Shown piece after piece: positions 51,518-62,788 of a DNA stretch of 64,000 nucleotides (its first letter is position 1; every line of letters starts with the position of its first letter). The DNA comes from Clostridiaceae bacterium HFYG-1003. GTDB taxonomy: Bacteria > Bacillota > Clostridia > Clostridiales > Clostridiaceae. The translations under genes were made by a program, and so were the position numbers. The stretch is from assembly GCA_024579835.1 (NCBI GenBank), contig CP102060.1, forward strand, positions 434,001 to 498,000. The letters are read 5' to 3'. A model generated the notes under the pieces. That model was given only the letters and a program-made list of their open reading frames with translations, did not search any database and was not told the origin of the DNA.

Positions 51518-51540
51518 TTTCAGGAACTGGATCATCACAG

Positions 51541-51576
51541 GGCCGCCGACTCCAGCCGGAGTCGGCGGCTTTTCCG
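51541..51576 (+). terminator. Terminator of the sodium symporter gene
   Basis: GCCGCCGACTCC-AGCC-GGAGTCGGCGGC followed by TTTTCC. Confidence 0.9.
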
Positions 51577-51746
51577 TTGACGCGGTCAGTTGGGCGAGCA
51601 AAAGGCTCTGAGATCGTGTCACCTTATTTCAAATCCGAAGCGGAAGATTGGTCTTTTGCCTGGCTTTGAGGCTATAATTAGAATAAGGTCTGCGGGCGAA
51701 TCCCCCGCGACAGAACCGATGGACACAGTCCGCAGGGAGGGATGGC

Positions 51747-52544
51747 ATGAAGATTTGTTTCGAGCGAAGGGCCTATGAAGGGGAAACGAGGGTGCTGACC
51801 TCATTTGCCAAAACGCGTGAGTTTTCCGATGAAACCACTATGGAAGAAGTGGTGGATCAGTATGTATATCAATACCTGTCAGTCCTGGAGCTGCCGGATC
51901 ATCGCCAGGACTGGAATCTGATGGCAGTGCGCGACATGAGTTGTCAGGTTCTGGCACGGGTGCGCCAGGGCGCAGTCGAGGAGCTGGAAAGCGGTTCTAT
52001 GACGGTCAGGGAGTACTTCGGCAATGGCGGTCCGGTGATGATTCTGGGAATGACGACAGCGACGGATCCGTGTCCGAAGGAAACTTCCGGCCAGCCGGGG
52101 CAGACCAACTGGAAAAACATCGAGATGCCGATCCGGATCGATACCAAGGAAATTCAGATCCTGGCCCTGTTTCTGGCCCTGATCTCCATTGTTGCCTTCG
52201 TTATTCTGGTTCTGCATTATCAGAGGACCAAAGTTCTATTGGCCGAGCCGCTGATCACTGTCCTGGTCGGGATGGTGGCCTGCTATTTTACTCTGCTGAA
52301 AGGGCGCCGCATTACCTTTAAGCATCATGTCGTGGTCTACCGCAACCGGTTCAACCGCTACGAGCGGTTCACCCCGGAGCAGTTTGATCATGTGGAGTGG
52401 TTTCAGCCGGGACGCGACATTAAGTTTGTGTTCCGCTATGAAGAAAAGCAGCGCAATTTTATTTCCACCCGACTCAAGCATGACCTGCGTCTCATTATTT
52501 GGGCCAAAAGTCAGGGGATCCCGATTTATTCATCTTACCCATAA
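51747..52544 (+). CDS. Two-helix membrane protein, function unknown
   Basis: 265 residues. A ~130-residue hydrophilic N-terminal part with a ubiquitin-like length and many acidic residues precedes two membrane segments at about 137-156 and 164-182. A ~80-residue basic and aromatic C-terminal part follows (RFNRYERF, WFQPGRDIKFVFR), resembling a PH-like beta sheet. No family is recognised. GGAGGGATGGC precedes ATG 51747, and an extended -10 (GGC-TATAAT) lies near 51672. It is alone before the glycolytic operon. Confidence 0.65.
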   Translation: MKICFERRAYEGETRVLTSFAKTREFSDETTMEEVVDQYVYQYLSVLELPDHRQDWNLMAVRDMSCQVLARVRQGAVEELESGSMTVREYFGNGGPVMILGMTTATDPCPKETSGQPGQTNWKNIEMPIRIDTKEIQILALFLALISIVAFVILVLHYQRTKVLLAEPLITVLVGMVACYFTLLKGRRITFKHHVVVYRNRFNRYERFTPEQFDHVEWFQPGRDIKFVFRYEEKQRNFISTRLKHDLRLIIWAKSQGIPIYSSYP

Positions 52545-52643
52545 TACAGTGAATGCAGAAAATCCGATGATTTCAGTGAATCCAGATATTCAATGCAGCC
52601 AGAGATTCAGTGAATCCAGGATCAACCGACAGAATGAACAGCC

Positions 52644-52666
52644 AGAGCCTGAGGGCTCTTTTTTTG
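52644..52666 (+). terminator. Terminator upstream of the cggR region
   Basis: AGAGCC-TGAG-GGCTCT followed by seven T. It closes the membrane-protein gene after a stretch (52550-52620) of degenerate TTCAGTGAATCCAG repeats. Confidence 0.85.
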
Positions 52667-52849
52667 TTCCGTGCTGATGACCGGTTGGTTTGGTTTCAAT
52701 CCAGGCGAGGGGGATCGCCCAGGCAAGATGATTTTTTGGCTTGGAATTGGCTCAGGATATCGTTTACTGCAATTAACAGAAACGCAAGAAAATGGATATT
52801 TCCTTCATAGTAAGTTAACATCAGGGGAAGAAAATCTTAATATTAAGGA
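52667..52849. other. Intergenic stretch before the cggR promoter
   Basis: An open frame of about 60 codons occurs here but has no ribosome binding site and ends at the promoter; no gene is called. The second half is AT-rich. Confidence 0.35.
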
Positions 52850-52877
52850 TTTACAATTAAAGTAATGCGGTTATAAT
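52850..52877 (+). promoter_or_regulatory. cggR-glycolytic operon promoter
   Basis: TTTACA (52850-52855), a 16-bp spacer and TATAAT (52872-52877), directly followed by the CggR operator. Confidence 0.82.
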
Positions 52878-52882
52878 TAAGG

Positions 52883-52919
52883 TGGGACGTAAATTAACAA
52901 TCGGGACATAATATGTCCC
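52883..52919 (+). promoter_or_regulatory. CggR operator
   Basis: GGGACATAATATGTCCC (52903-52919) is a perfect 17-bp palindrome. With the preceding C it matches the Bacillus CggR half-operator CGGGAC-N6-TGTC exactly. A weaker TGGGAC half lies at 52883-52888, 19 bases upstream, close to the known two-repeat spacing. It lies downstream of the promoter, so bound CggR would block elongation until fructose-1,6-bisphosphate rises. Confidence 0.85.
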
Positions 52920-52931
52920 AAAGGAGGCGGC

Positions 52932-53993
52932 GTGAACAGGATACTTCAATTGCAGCGAAAAATAATTCCTGAAGGCATCGAGCTTCTCGAACGGCGATTT
53001 ACGCTTCTGCGCACCATCCAGTCGGAGCAGCCCATCGGGCGGCGCACACTGGCTCAACGCTCCGGACTGACTGAACGGGTGGTTCGGTCCGAGACCGATT
53101 ATCTGAAAAGCCGGCAATTCATCGATTTTGTGCCTCGCGGCATGATCATGACGCTGTCTGGAACCGATCTGCTCGAAGAACTGACCGCAATCATGCATGA
53201 CTTTCTGGGACTCGAGGAAATAGCCGAGGTCCTGCGCAAGTCCCTTCATTTTAAAAAGGTCTATGTCATCTCCGGGGATTCGGATGAACAGCCGGAGACG
53301 TTGGATGAAATGGGGCGGAAAAGCTCTGAGCTGCTGGCCCGGATGATGAAGCAATATTCCGTTGTAGCCCTGACCGGCGGCAATACCATCAAGAAAATGG
53401 TGGAACAGTTTCCCGCCAGCCGGAACTATCCGGATGTCACAGTGGTGCCAGCCCGGGGCGGCGTTGGACGTCATTACGACATTCAGGCCAATACGCTGGT
53501 CGGACAGCTGGCTGACAAAATCGGCGGAAACTACCGGCTCCTGAATCTCCCGGATATGATCAGCGAAGCTGCCCTGGAAACGATGCTGAAGGAAAAGGAA
53601 GTACTGGATACGATCCGGCTGATCCGCCAGGCTGACGTCGTCGTTGCGGGCATCGGCGATGCCATGACCATGGCTCGTCGGCGCAACCTGACCGAGGAAG
53701 AAACCAGAGAACTGCGACAAGCAGGAGCTCAGGGCGAGTTTTTCGGATCTTATTACAACCAGTCCGGCCAGATCGTCAAGCAGAATTTGGCGGTGGGGCT
53801 TTCCCTGGCGGATGTCCGCCAGTCCCGAGAAGTCATCGTACTGGCCGGCGGCTCAGCCAAAGCCCGGGCTATCCTCTCGGTGGACTTCAATGCCCTGGGA
53901 GCGACCCTGGTCACGGATGAGGGCGCGGCCCGAGAAATAATTGAACTGTCGAAAGACATGGCAATAAATCAAACAACAAAAGAAACACTCTAA
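52932..53993 (+). CDS. cggR: Central glycolytic genes regulator
   Basis: A 353-residue SorC-family repressor. The N-terminal ~90 residues form a winged helix, with RTLAQRSGLTERVVRSETDYL as helix-turn-helix. The rest is the sugar-phosphate-binding domain, with ALTGGNTIKKM near residue 150 and a late GGSAKARAI segment. In Bacillus it represses gapA-pgk-tpiA-pgm-eno and is released by fructose-1,6-bisphosphate. GTG 52932 follows AAAGGAGG. It is the first gene of that same operon here and overlooks its own operator 13 bases upstream. Confidence 0.94.
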   Translation: MNRILQLQRKIIPEGIELLERRFTLLRTIQSEQPIGRRTLAQRSGLTERVVRSETDYLKSRQFIDFVPRGMIMTLSGTDLLEELTAIMHDFLGLEEIAEVLRKSLHFKKVYVISGDSDEQPETLDEMGRKSSELLARMMKQYSVVALTGGNTIKKMVEQFPASRNYPDVTVVPARGGVGRHYDIQANTLVGQLADKIGGNYRLLNLPDMISEAALETMLKEKEVLDTIRLIRQADVVVAGIGDAMTMARRRNLTEEETRELRQAGAQGEFFGSYYNQSGQIVKQNLAVGLSLADVRQSREVIVLAGGSAKARAILSVDFNALGATLVTDEGAAREIIELSKDMAINQTTKETL

Positions 53994-54012
53994 ACCATTC
54001 TGGGAGGGATAA

Positions 54013-55041
<1,029 letters not shown>

Positions 55042-55048
55042 CTAAAAC

Positions 55049-55099
55049 CGAAAAGGGTGGGTCCGGTCTATAGCTGATGTTATATGCCGGACTCTTTTC
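55049..55099 (+). other. Hairpin in the gap-pgk gap
   Basis: GAAAAG and GTCCGG near 55050-55066 pair with CCGGAC and TCTTTTC near 55083-55097, with a short T run. It is a possible partial terminator or processing stem that would set gap mRNA above the distal genes. Confidence 0.45.
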
Positions 55100-55150
55100 A
55101 GGGATTGATCGGTTCCCGCCATAACTTGAGTCCATGCAGGAGGAAAATGT

Positions 55151-56353
55151 ATGAATTACAACAAGAAAACTGTGGAAGACATTGATGTCAAAGGCAAGCG
55201 GGTTCTGGTCCGCTGTGATTTCAACGTTCCGATGAAGGACGGACAGATCACGGACCAGTCCCGCCTGGAAGGCGCGCTGCCGACGCTGCGCTACCTGTCC
55301 GAGCATGGTGCCCGCGTCATTCTGACGTCGCACCTGGGCAAGGCCAAGGGTCCGGATCCGTCCCTGTCACTGGCTCCCGTTGCCAAGGCTCTGTCAGAGC
55401 TTTTGGGACGCGACGTGAAGTTTGCCCAGGATGATGTCGTGGTCGGTCCCAATGCCCGGGCAGCCGCTGCCGCCATGGCTGACGGCGACTTGATTCTTCT
55501 GGAAAATACCCGGTTCCGGCCCGAAGAGAGCAAGAACGGGGAAGACTTTGCGAGGGAACTGGCTTCTCTGGCGGATATCTATGTGAACGACGCCTTCGGC
55601 ACGGCCCATCGCGCCCATGCTTCCACGGAAGGCGTGACAAAATTCCTTGATACTGCGGTTGCCGGCTACCTCATTGAAAAGGAGCTGAAGTTCCTGGGCG
55701 AGGCGGTAAACAATCCGGAACGTCCCTTCGTGGCGATTCTGGGCGGAGCCAAGGTTTCAGACAAAATCAACGTAATCAACAGCCTTCTGGAGAAGGTGGA
55801 CACTCTGATCATTGGCGGCGGGATGGCCTACACCTTCCTGAAAGCTCAGGGCTACACCATCGGCAGCTCGCTGCTGGAGGCCGACCGGATGGATTATGCC
55901 CTGGAAATGGTGGAAAAAGCCAAAACCAAGGGCGTCAGCCTGCTTCTGCCGGTGGACCATGTTGTCGGGGCGAAATTTGCCGAAGATACCGAACCGGTCG
56001 TCACTCCGGATCAGAATATTCCCGAAGGCATGATGGGGCTGGACATCGGACCGAACACCCGGGAGCTTTTTGCCGATGCAGTCCGCACCGCCAAAACGGT
56101 CATCTGGAACGGACCCATGGGGGTGTTTGAATTCAAGAACTTTGCCCAGGGCACCATTGCGGTGGCGAAAGCCATGGCAGAGTCGGATGCCACCACGGTC
56201 ATCGGCGGCGGCGATTCTGCCGCGGCAGCCAACCAGCTGGGCTTTGGCGATCGCATGACCCACATCTCCACGGGCGGCGGAGCTTCCCTGGAATTTCTGG
56301 AAGGCCAGGAACTGCCTGGTATTGCCGCATTAAACGATCGGGAGGAACTATAA
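55151..56353 (+). CDS. pgk: Phosphoglycerate kinase
   Basis: 400 residues, monomeric two-domain kinase making ATP from 1,3-bisphosphoglycerate. [12 protein letters not shown] near residue 17, [10 protein letters not shown] near residue 57 and the C-terminal nucleotide site GGGDSAAA near residue 355 are intact. AGGAGG lies before ATG 55151. The 109-base gap to gap holds a hairpin; tpiA follows after one base. Confidence 0.97.
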   Translation: MNYNKKTVEDIDVKGKRVLVRCDFNVPMKDGQITDQSRLEGALPTLRYLSEHGARVILTSHLGKAKGPDPSLSLAPVAKALSELLGRDVKFAQDDVVVGPNARAAAAAMADGDLILLENTRFRPEESKNGEDFARELASLADIYVNDAFGTAHRAHASTEGVTKFLDTAVAGYLIEKELKFLGEAVNNPERPFVAILGGAKVSDKINVINSLLEKVDTLIIGGGMAYTFLKAQGYTIGSSLLEADRMDYALEMVEKAKTKGVSLLLPVDHVVGAKFAEDTEPVVTPDQNIPEGMMGLDIGPNTRELFADAVRTAKTVIWNGPMGVFEFKNFAQGTIAVAKAMAESDATTVIGGGDSAAAANQLGFGDRMTHISTGGGASLEFLEGQELPGIAALNDREEL

Positions 56354-56354
56354 G

Positions 56355-57107
56355 ATGAGACGACCTGTCATTGCCGGAAACTGGAAAATGCATTACACGC
56401 TGCCGGAAGCTGTGAAAACGGCCAAGGAGCTGATTCCCCTGGTAGCAGACGCTGACTGCGAAGTGGTGCTGTGTGCGCCGTTTATCCATCTGCCGGAGCT
56501 GGTTTCAGCGACGGCGGGAACCAAAGTGAAGATTGGAGCCCAGAACATGCACTTTGAGGAGAAGGGCGCCTTCACCGGTGAAATCTCTCCCGGAATGCTG
56601 GAAGATCTGGGGGTAGATTTCGTCATCATCGGTCATTCGGAGCGCCGTCAGTACTTCGGTGAGACGGATGACACGGTCAACCGCAAACTCAAGGCGGCGT
56701 TCAACCATAAGCTGATCCCCATTATGTGCTGCGGCGAGACGCTGGAACAGCGCGAACAGGGCGAGACCGAGGAACATCTGGAACGTCAGGTCAAGGGTGG
56801 CCTGGCCAATCTGTCACCGGAGCAGGTTCAGGAAATGATCATTGCCTATGAACCAATTTGGGCCATCGGCACCGGAAAGACCGCCACCGCCCAGGATGCC
56901 AATGACACGATCCATCTGATCCGCAATACCGTGGAACAGCTCTATGGCGAAGAGGTGGCACAGGCCGTGCGCATTCAGTACGGCGGTTCCGTCAAGCCCG
57001 ATACGATCCGGGAACAGATGGCGATGTCGGACATCGACGGCGCGCTGGTAGGCGGAGCTTCCCTGAAAGCTGCCGATTTTGCCGCCATCGTTCGCTACAA
57101 CAAATAA
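56355..57107 (+). CDS. tpiA: Triose-phosphate isomerase
   Basis: 250 residues, TIM-barrel enzyme interconverting dihydroxyacetone phosphate and glyceraldehyde-3-phosphate. The Asn-Lys pair is in AGNWKMHYT near residue 9, the catalytic His in IGHSERR near residue 95, the catalytic Glu in [11 protein letters not shown] near residue 165 and phosphate loop GGSVKPD near residue 209. ATG 56355 comes one base after the pgk stop, with GGGAGGAAC inside pgk's end. Confidence 0.97.
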   Translation: MRRPVIAGNWKMHYTLPEAVKTAKELIPLVADADCEVVLCAPFIHLPELVSATAGTKVKIGAQNMHFEEKGAFTGEISPGMLEDLGVDFVIIGHSERRQYFGETDDTVNRKLKAAFNHKLIPIMCCGETLEQREQGETEEHLERQVKGGLANLSPEQVQEMIIAYEPIWAIGTGKTATAQDANDTIHLIRNTVEQLYGEEVAQAVRIQYGGSVKPDTIREQMAMSDIDGALVGGASLKAADFAAIVRYNK

Positions 57108-57148
57108 CCAAGGATAAACGGGCAAGGCCCGTAAAGGAAAGGAACCAC

Positions 57149-58687
57149 ATGAAAAAACCGGTTATGCTGCTAATTCTCGATGGCTTCGGGCTCAATGACA
57201 AAACGCTGGGCAATGCCGTGAGCGCAGCTTCGAAACCAAATTTTGACTATTACTGGAACCATTATCCCCATACCACGCTGAATGCTTCCGGGCTGGCGGT
57301 CGGCCTGCCGGAGGGCCAGATGGGAAATTCCGAAGTCGGCCACATGAACATCGGCGCCGGCCGGGTGGTCTATCAGGAACTGACCAGGATCTCCGAGATG
57401 ATCAAGACCCAGGAGTTTTTCCGCAATCAGGCCCTGAACCACGCCTTTGACCAGGCGCTGGCCAGGGATGGCGCGGTTCATCTGCTGGGCCTGGTATCCG
57501 ACGGAGGGGTACACTCCCATATTGATCACATCAAAGCGCTGATCCGGCTGGGCAAGGAGAAGGGGATCAAGAAGCTCTACCTCCATGCCTTCATGGACGG
57601 CCGGGATACGTCTCCGACCGCCGGGGCCAGCTATCTGAAAGAACTGCAGGATCTGATGGATCTGGAACAGACCGGTCAGATCGCGTCCGTCAGCGGGCGT
57701 TACTATGCCATGGACCGGGACAATCGCTGGGAACGGGTTGAACGGGCCTACACCGCCATGGTGCGCGGCACAGTCAATCAGACGCAGGATGCCATTGCCT
57801 ATCTGGAAGCTTCCTACGAAAAGGACATCACCGATGAATTCATCGACCCGGTGACGGTAACGGCAGGCGGTGAGCCTGTGGGACTGATCACGAAGGGCGA
57901 TTCGGTCATCTTCTTCAACTTCCGGCCGGACCGGGGACGGGAAATGACCAGAGCGCTCAATGACCGGGAATTCTCCGGGTTTACCCGGGACAACCTGGAT
58001 CTGACCTATGTCACGCTGACCCAGTATGACCGCACGCTGGAAAACGTCGAGGTTGCCTACCTGCCGCAGGAACTGACCCATATGCTGGGCGAACTGGTGT
58101 CAGCGGCCGGCAAAAAGCAGCTGCGCATCGCCGAGACCGAAAAATACGCTCATGTCACATTCTTCTTCAACGGCGGCGTCGAACAGCCCATGGACGGGGA
58201 GGATCGGATTCTGATTCCTTCACCGAAAGTGGCGACTTATGATCTGAAACCGGAGATGAGTGCCCCCGAGGTGACTGACGCAGTCATTCGAGCCATGGCC
58301 GAGACGGCCTATGACATGATTGTGCTCAATTATGCCAACTGCGATATGGTGGGGCATACGGGCGTATTCGAAGCAGCCAGAACGGCGGTGGAATACCTTG
58401 ACGGCGCGATGAAGCGGGTCATCGACAACGTTCTGGAGCAGGGCGGATCGGTCTTCGTCACGGCCGACCACGGCAATGCCGAGCAGCTCATCGATTATGA
58501 GACCGGCGAGGTGTTCACCTCCCATACCATCAATCCGGTGCCGCTGATCTATATTACCAATGAACCGGCCAGGGAACTGCGCAATGACGGCATTCTGTCC
58601 GATCTTGCCCCGACCATGCTGGAAGAAATGGACATGGTGGTCCCTTCGGAAATGACCAGCAAATCCTTATTTAAACGAAAGATCTGA
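57149..58687 (+). CDS. gpmI: 2,3-bisphosphoglycerate-independent phosphoglycerate mutase
   Basis: A 512-residue manganese-dependent mutase of the alkaline phosphatase superfamily. LLILDGFGL near residue 6 carries the first metal Asp; GQMGNSEVGHMNIGAGR near residue 58 carries the phosphoserine. HAFMDGRDTSP and the late VFVTADHGNAEQ metal site are present. Length is as expected. GGAAAGGAA precedes ATG 57149. Confidence 0.97.
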   Translation: MKKPVMLLILDGFGLNDKTLGNAVSAASKPNFDYYWNHYPHTTLNASGLAVGLPEGQMGNSEVGHMNIGAGRVVYQELTRISEMIKTQEFFRNQALNHAFDQALARDGAVHLLGLVSDGGVHSHIDHIKALIRLGKEKGIKKLYLHAFMDGRDTSPTAGASYLKELQDLMDLEQTGQIASVSGRYYAMDRDNRWERVERAYTAMVRGTVNQTQDAIAYLEASYEKDITDEFIDPVTVTAGGEPVGLITKGDSVIFFNFRPDRGREMTRALNDREFSGFTRDNLDLTYVTLTQYDRTLENVEVAYLPQELTHMLGELVSAAGKKQLRIAETEKYAHVTFFFNGGVEQPMDGEDRILIPSPKVATYDLKPEMSAPEVTDAVIRAMAETAYDMIVLNYANCDMVGHTGVFEAARTAVEYLDGAMKRVIDNVLEQGGSVFVTADHGNAEQLIDYETGEVFTSHTINPVPLIYITNEPARELRNDGILSDLAPTMLEEMDMVVPSEMTSKSLFKRKI

Positions 58688-60055
<1,368 letters not shown>

Positions 60056-60066
60056 GTCAGTGACAG

Positions 60067-60150
60067 AGCCGGCGGTTCGAAGCTGTTCAAATTTTAGTCA
60101 TTATTTGGACATGGTTAGTTCGAAATTAGCCGGCTTTCCTGCCTTATAAT
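60067..60150 (+). promoter_or_regulatory. eno-ferritin intergenic signals
   Basis: AGCCGGC with TTCGAA at 60067-60081 is mirrored by TTCGAA and GCCGGCTTT at 60118-60138, forming a long-looped inverted repeat that may terminate the operon. TATAAT at 60145-60150 is the likely ferritin -10; no good -35 is visible. Confidence 0.45.
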
Positions 60151-60201
60151 GAGAGTAAGTCAATTTACTATTACAGCACGTAAAGGTTGGAGGGAAAACA
60201 A

Positions 60202-60726
60202 ATGGCATTAAGTGAAAAACTGCTGGATATGTTTAACCAGCAGATCAAGCATGAGTATGACTCAAGAAATGTTTATTTTGGCATGGAATCCTATTTAAGA
60301 GAACAGAACTGGGACGGCTTCGCCAACTTCTTCCACATTCAGGCGGAAGAGGAAATGGCACACTGCCGGTTCTTCATGGAATACATCGCCTTTGTCGGAC
60401 ATAAGTGGGAAATGAGAGAGCTCAAGGCTCAGACCAACGAATATGAATCCGTTCTGGATGTATTCAAGAAAGGTCTGGAACATGAGAAATTCATCACCGC
60501 CTGCATTAAGGACCTGTATGATCAGGCCGTTCTGGACAAGGATTACCATGCTCAGAAATTCCTCTCCTGGTACATCGAGGAACAGGCTGAAGAAGAAGAC
60601 AACTTCACCACCTGGGTAGCCAAGCTGGAACGGGCTCAAACCGGACCAGGCCTGACCCTCCTTGATGGAGAGGCGGGTGCTCGGATGTTTAATCCCCCGG
60701 CAAATCCCCCGGTAAAACCTCTGTAA
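60202..60726 (+). CDS. Ferritin
   Basis: A 174-residue iron-storage protein of the bacterial FtnA-type four-helix bundle. Ferroxidase ligands are visible in HEYDSRN near residue 16, EEEMAHCRFF near residue 50 and EEQAEEEDN near residue 126. The C-terminus carries an extra Pro/Asn-rich tail. ATG 60202 is chosen over an in-frame ATG five codons earlier because TGGAGGG lies eight bases before it. Monocistronic, with its own promoter and terminator. Confidence 0.92.
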   Translation: MALSEKLLDMFNQQIKHEYDSRNVYFGMESYLREQNWDGFANFFHIQAEEEMAHCRFFMEYIAFVGHKWEMRELKAQTNEYESVLDVFKKGLEHEKFITACIKDLYDQAVLDKDYHAQKFLSWYIEEQAEEEDNFTTWVAKLERAQTGPGLTLLDGEAGARMFNPPANPPVKPL

Positions 60727-60760
60727 TTAAAACGAATCGCCCGTGATTCAGGCGACAAAA

Positions 60761-60800
60761 ACAGATCGGGCTGCCCTCTTGGGCAGCCCGATCTGTTTTA
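60761..60800 (+). terminator. Ferritin terminator
   Basis: ACAGATCGGGCTGCCC-TCTT-GGGCAGCCCGATCTGT then TTTATCC. Confidence 0.9.
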
Positions 60801-60837
60801 TCCAGTAGCAGTTCGAAATTCGGATCGACTGATCCCT

Positions 60838-60915
60838 ATGCTTGATCCCAATGCTTGATCCCAATGCCTGATCCCAATGCCTGATCCCAATGCCTGATCC
60901 CAATGCCTGATCACC
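60838..60915. repeat. 13-bp tandem repeat
   Basis: Six adjacent units of ATGCCTGATCCCA. The first two read ATGCTTGATCCCA and the last is altered at its end. It lies between the converging ferritin and DUF1002 genes. Confidence 0.9.
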
Positions 60916-61028
60916 GAAACTGATCGTTGAATCGGATCGGATAAATCAGGGGCCAGCGGGACAAGTCAGGGATTTATAGAGAAGAGAACCGTTCAATTCA
61001 TCCGGTGTTACTCAAGCAGATGGTGAGA

Positions 61029-61991
61029 TCAGGCTGTCAGATTCTGAAAGAATGACGCAATGGCGGCGAACAGATCACTGAAGAACTGAACAATGCGGTC
61101 CAGCAGGCCGGAAGCCTGGGCTTCGCCGTAGAGTTCCTTGGCCCGTTCAACAATATTGCCGGAGAGGTCTTTCAGCTGCGTGATAACTTCCGCAGAATTG
61201 ATGGCATCCGTTTTTGAGTACTTTTCAAAGAAGGCGACCAGGCGGTCGATCTGATCCTGAGACAGGACACCATTCAGATTGTTTTTGGCCAGGGCGTCAT
61301 TGACGATCTTCTGAACATCTTCCCGGGTGATTTTTTTGTCATCGGGCAGATTATTGTAGAAAATATTAAGTTCGTTCTTGATGTTGATGATGACCTGATC
61401 AAAATTCTTGATGCTGAATTTGTCATTGTCGGTGTTTTCCTGGGTGATGTCATTGACTGTATCCAGTTCATCCTGGGCAACTACCATCCGGTCTTCATCC
61501 AGCAGCACGCCATTGGCTTCCATGGCTTTGTAGACCCCGGTCAGGGCGGAACTGCCGGTAACGGGACGGACCGCTGCTACATCAATGCGAATGTCCTTGA
61601 TGCCGGCTGTGATGGCGGCATTGGCATACATGATCTCTGTGATTTCAGTGATGTTGTCCGGAGTTTTGATTTCAACCTTCACGCCTTCGCCATCCTTGAG
61701 CCGGGTGACCAGGGCAGACGATATCATGCCTTTGTCCGAGGCGGTTTTGCCGATATACCGCTGAATATCCTTCGAATCGATATTCATCTGCAGCAAGTCT
61801 TCTCCGGAAATGCCCAGATGATTGGCCGTTGTCAGGATTTCCTGAGAGTTCAGGCCCGCTCCGTAGACAAAAGTCGGCTTGGACCAGGGGGTCTCTGCCA
61901 CATTAAGCTCCGCTTTGGCGGCGATGGGTGCTGCAGCAACACTGACAGCCAGAATAAGTCCGCTGATCATTCGAATAATTCCTTGCTTCAT
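61029..61991 (-). CDS. DUF1002-family secreted protein
   Basis: 320 residues from ATG 61991. Signal peptide with basic start, hydrophobic core and AKAE-type cleavage near residue 28. The DUF1002 core spans about 45-260 (TFVYGAGL near the start, a conserved SALVT-type segment and an AAVRPVTGSSALTG stretch). A helical C-terminus ends in an aromatic/Ala-rich amphipathic segment. Homologues such as Bacillus YpuA have no defined function. The later of two in-frame ATGs is used for its GGGAG site. Confidence 0.83.
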   Translation of the reverse strand: MKQGIIRMISGLILAVSVAAAPIAAKAELNVAETPWSKPTFVYGAGLNSQEILTTANHLGISGEDLLQMNIDSKDIQRYIGKTASDKGMISSALVTRLKDGEGVKVEIKTPDNITEITEIMYANAAITAGIKDIRIDVAAVRPVTGSSALTGVYKAMEANGVLLDEDRMVVAQDELDTVNDITQENTDNDKFSIKNFDQVIINIKNELNIFYNNLPDDKKITREDVQKIVNDALAKNNLNGVLSQDQIDRLVAFFEKYSKTDAINSAEVITQLKDLSGNIVERAKELYGEAQASGLLDRIVQFFSDLFAAIASFFQNLTA

Positions 61992-62165
61992 CTTTGGTCT
62001 CCCTTGTTTTCTCAAATTCTAACGCTTATTTTTCATGGAATATTGCAGTTTTTCGATGGGAAAGTTCAGGTTAATTATAACATCGTACACTCCCCAGTCT
62101 TTTCAAACTGGTTACATTATGGCATCGAGCCCTTAAAGTTAAGTTAAAATTTGACTTGGCATTTC

Positions 62166-62193
62166 TTGACGAAACGGCTGATTGTGCTATAAG
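62166..62193 (+). promoter_or_regulatory. Promoter of the T-box-controlled tyrosyl-tRNA synthetase
   Basis: TTGACG (62166-62171), a 16-bp spacer and TATAAG (62188-62193). Confidence 0.82.
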
Positions 62194-62199
62194 ATGGGA

Positions 62200-62490
62200 A
62201 TATATATGAGCGGCTTTGATGAGAACGAGTACGCAGATAATCAGCAGGACAGAAAGCAACCGGATGATGAGAGGTGCACTGCAGAATCTGCCGAATACAT
62301 CTCTGAGCCTCACACTGAACAGGTTCCTATTTTGGATCCTCAAGGCTGTGACGTGACCTGCATACGTTACAATGCTAGGGTATGAACGTACCCGAAAAGG
62401 CTTCCTGCCGTGAGGCAGGAGTGAATAAAAGGTGGTACCACGGAATATCCGTCCTTTTGCATGGAGCAAAAGGGCGTTTTTATTTTTTGC
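62200..62490 (+). promoter_or_regulatory. T-box leader (Tyr specifier)
   Basis: Stem I pairs GAGA (about 62220) with TCTC (about 62300) around an AGTA strand and GAATACA, giving specifier TAC (Tyr) at 62296-62298. CCTGCC-GTGA-GGCAGG (62404-62419) is a Stem III-type hairpin. The T-box motif AGGTGGTACCACGG follows at 62430. The terminator CGTCCTTTTGC/GCAAAAGGGCG plus T5 is at 62450-62481. It acts on the synthetase gene downstream. Confidence 0.92.
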
Positions 62491-62554
62491 AGCTCATTGT
62501 GCCCAGGATCCTTGGGGTGTTCGGCTGATCAAAAACTGAACATTAGAAAATAAG

Positions 62555-62788
62555 GTGATCAAGAGGAAAGTGAACAAAGCAGTGAGGTCTGAGGTGAGTG
62601 ATGAAGTGAGGTCTGAGGTGAGTGATGAAGTGAGGTCTGACGTGAGTGATGAAGTGAGGTCTGACGTGATGTTTGAATTGAGGTTTGAAGTGAATAATGA
62701 AGTGAATAACCAAATGAATAATAAAGTGAGTGAAACAGATAAGACTGAAAAAGGTAGCGAAATGGAAGATAGGGCAGAGGTGAGTCGG
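62555..62788 (+). repeat. 24-bp tandem repeat and open low-complexity stretch before the second tyrosyl-tRNA synthetase
   Basis: From 62582 there are three 24-base units built on GTGAGGTCTGAGGTGAGTGA plus TGAA, with a partial fourth, followed by degenerate GTGAATAA copies. It lies between the T-box terminator and the gene start. The frame is open and in phase with the synthetase from 62540 onward, so an N-terminal extension cannot be excluded. Each unit holds a GAGGTGA resembling a ribosome binding site. Confidence 0.75.

Noticed and set aside
52671-52865. 64-codon frame before cggR
   Set aside because: It starts right after a terminator without a ribosome binding site or visible promoter, and ends at the cggR promoter.
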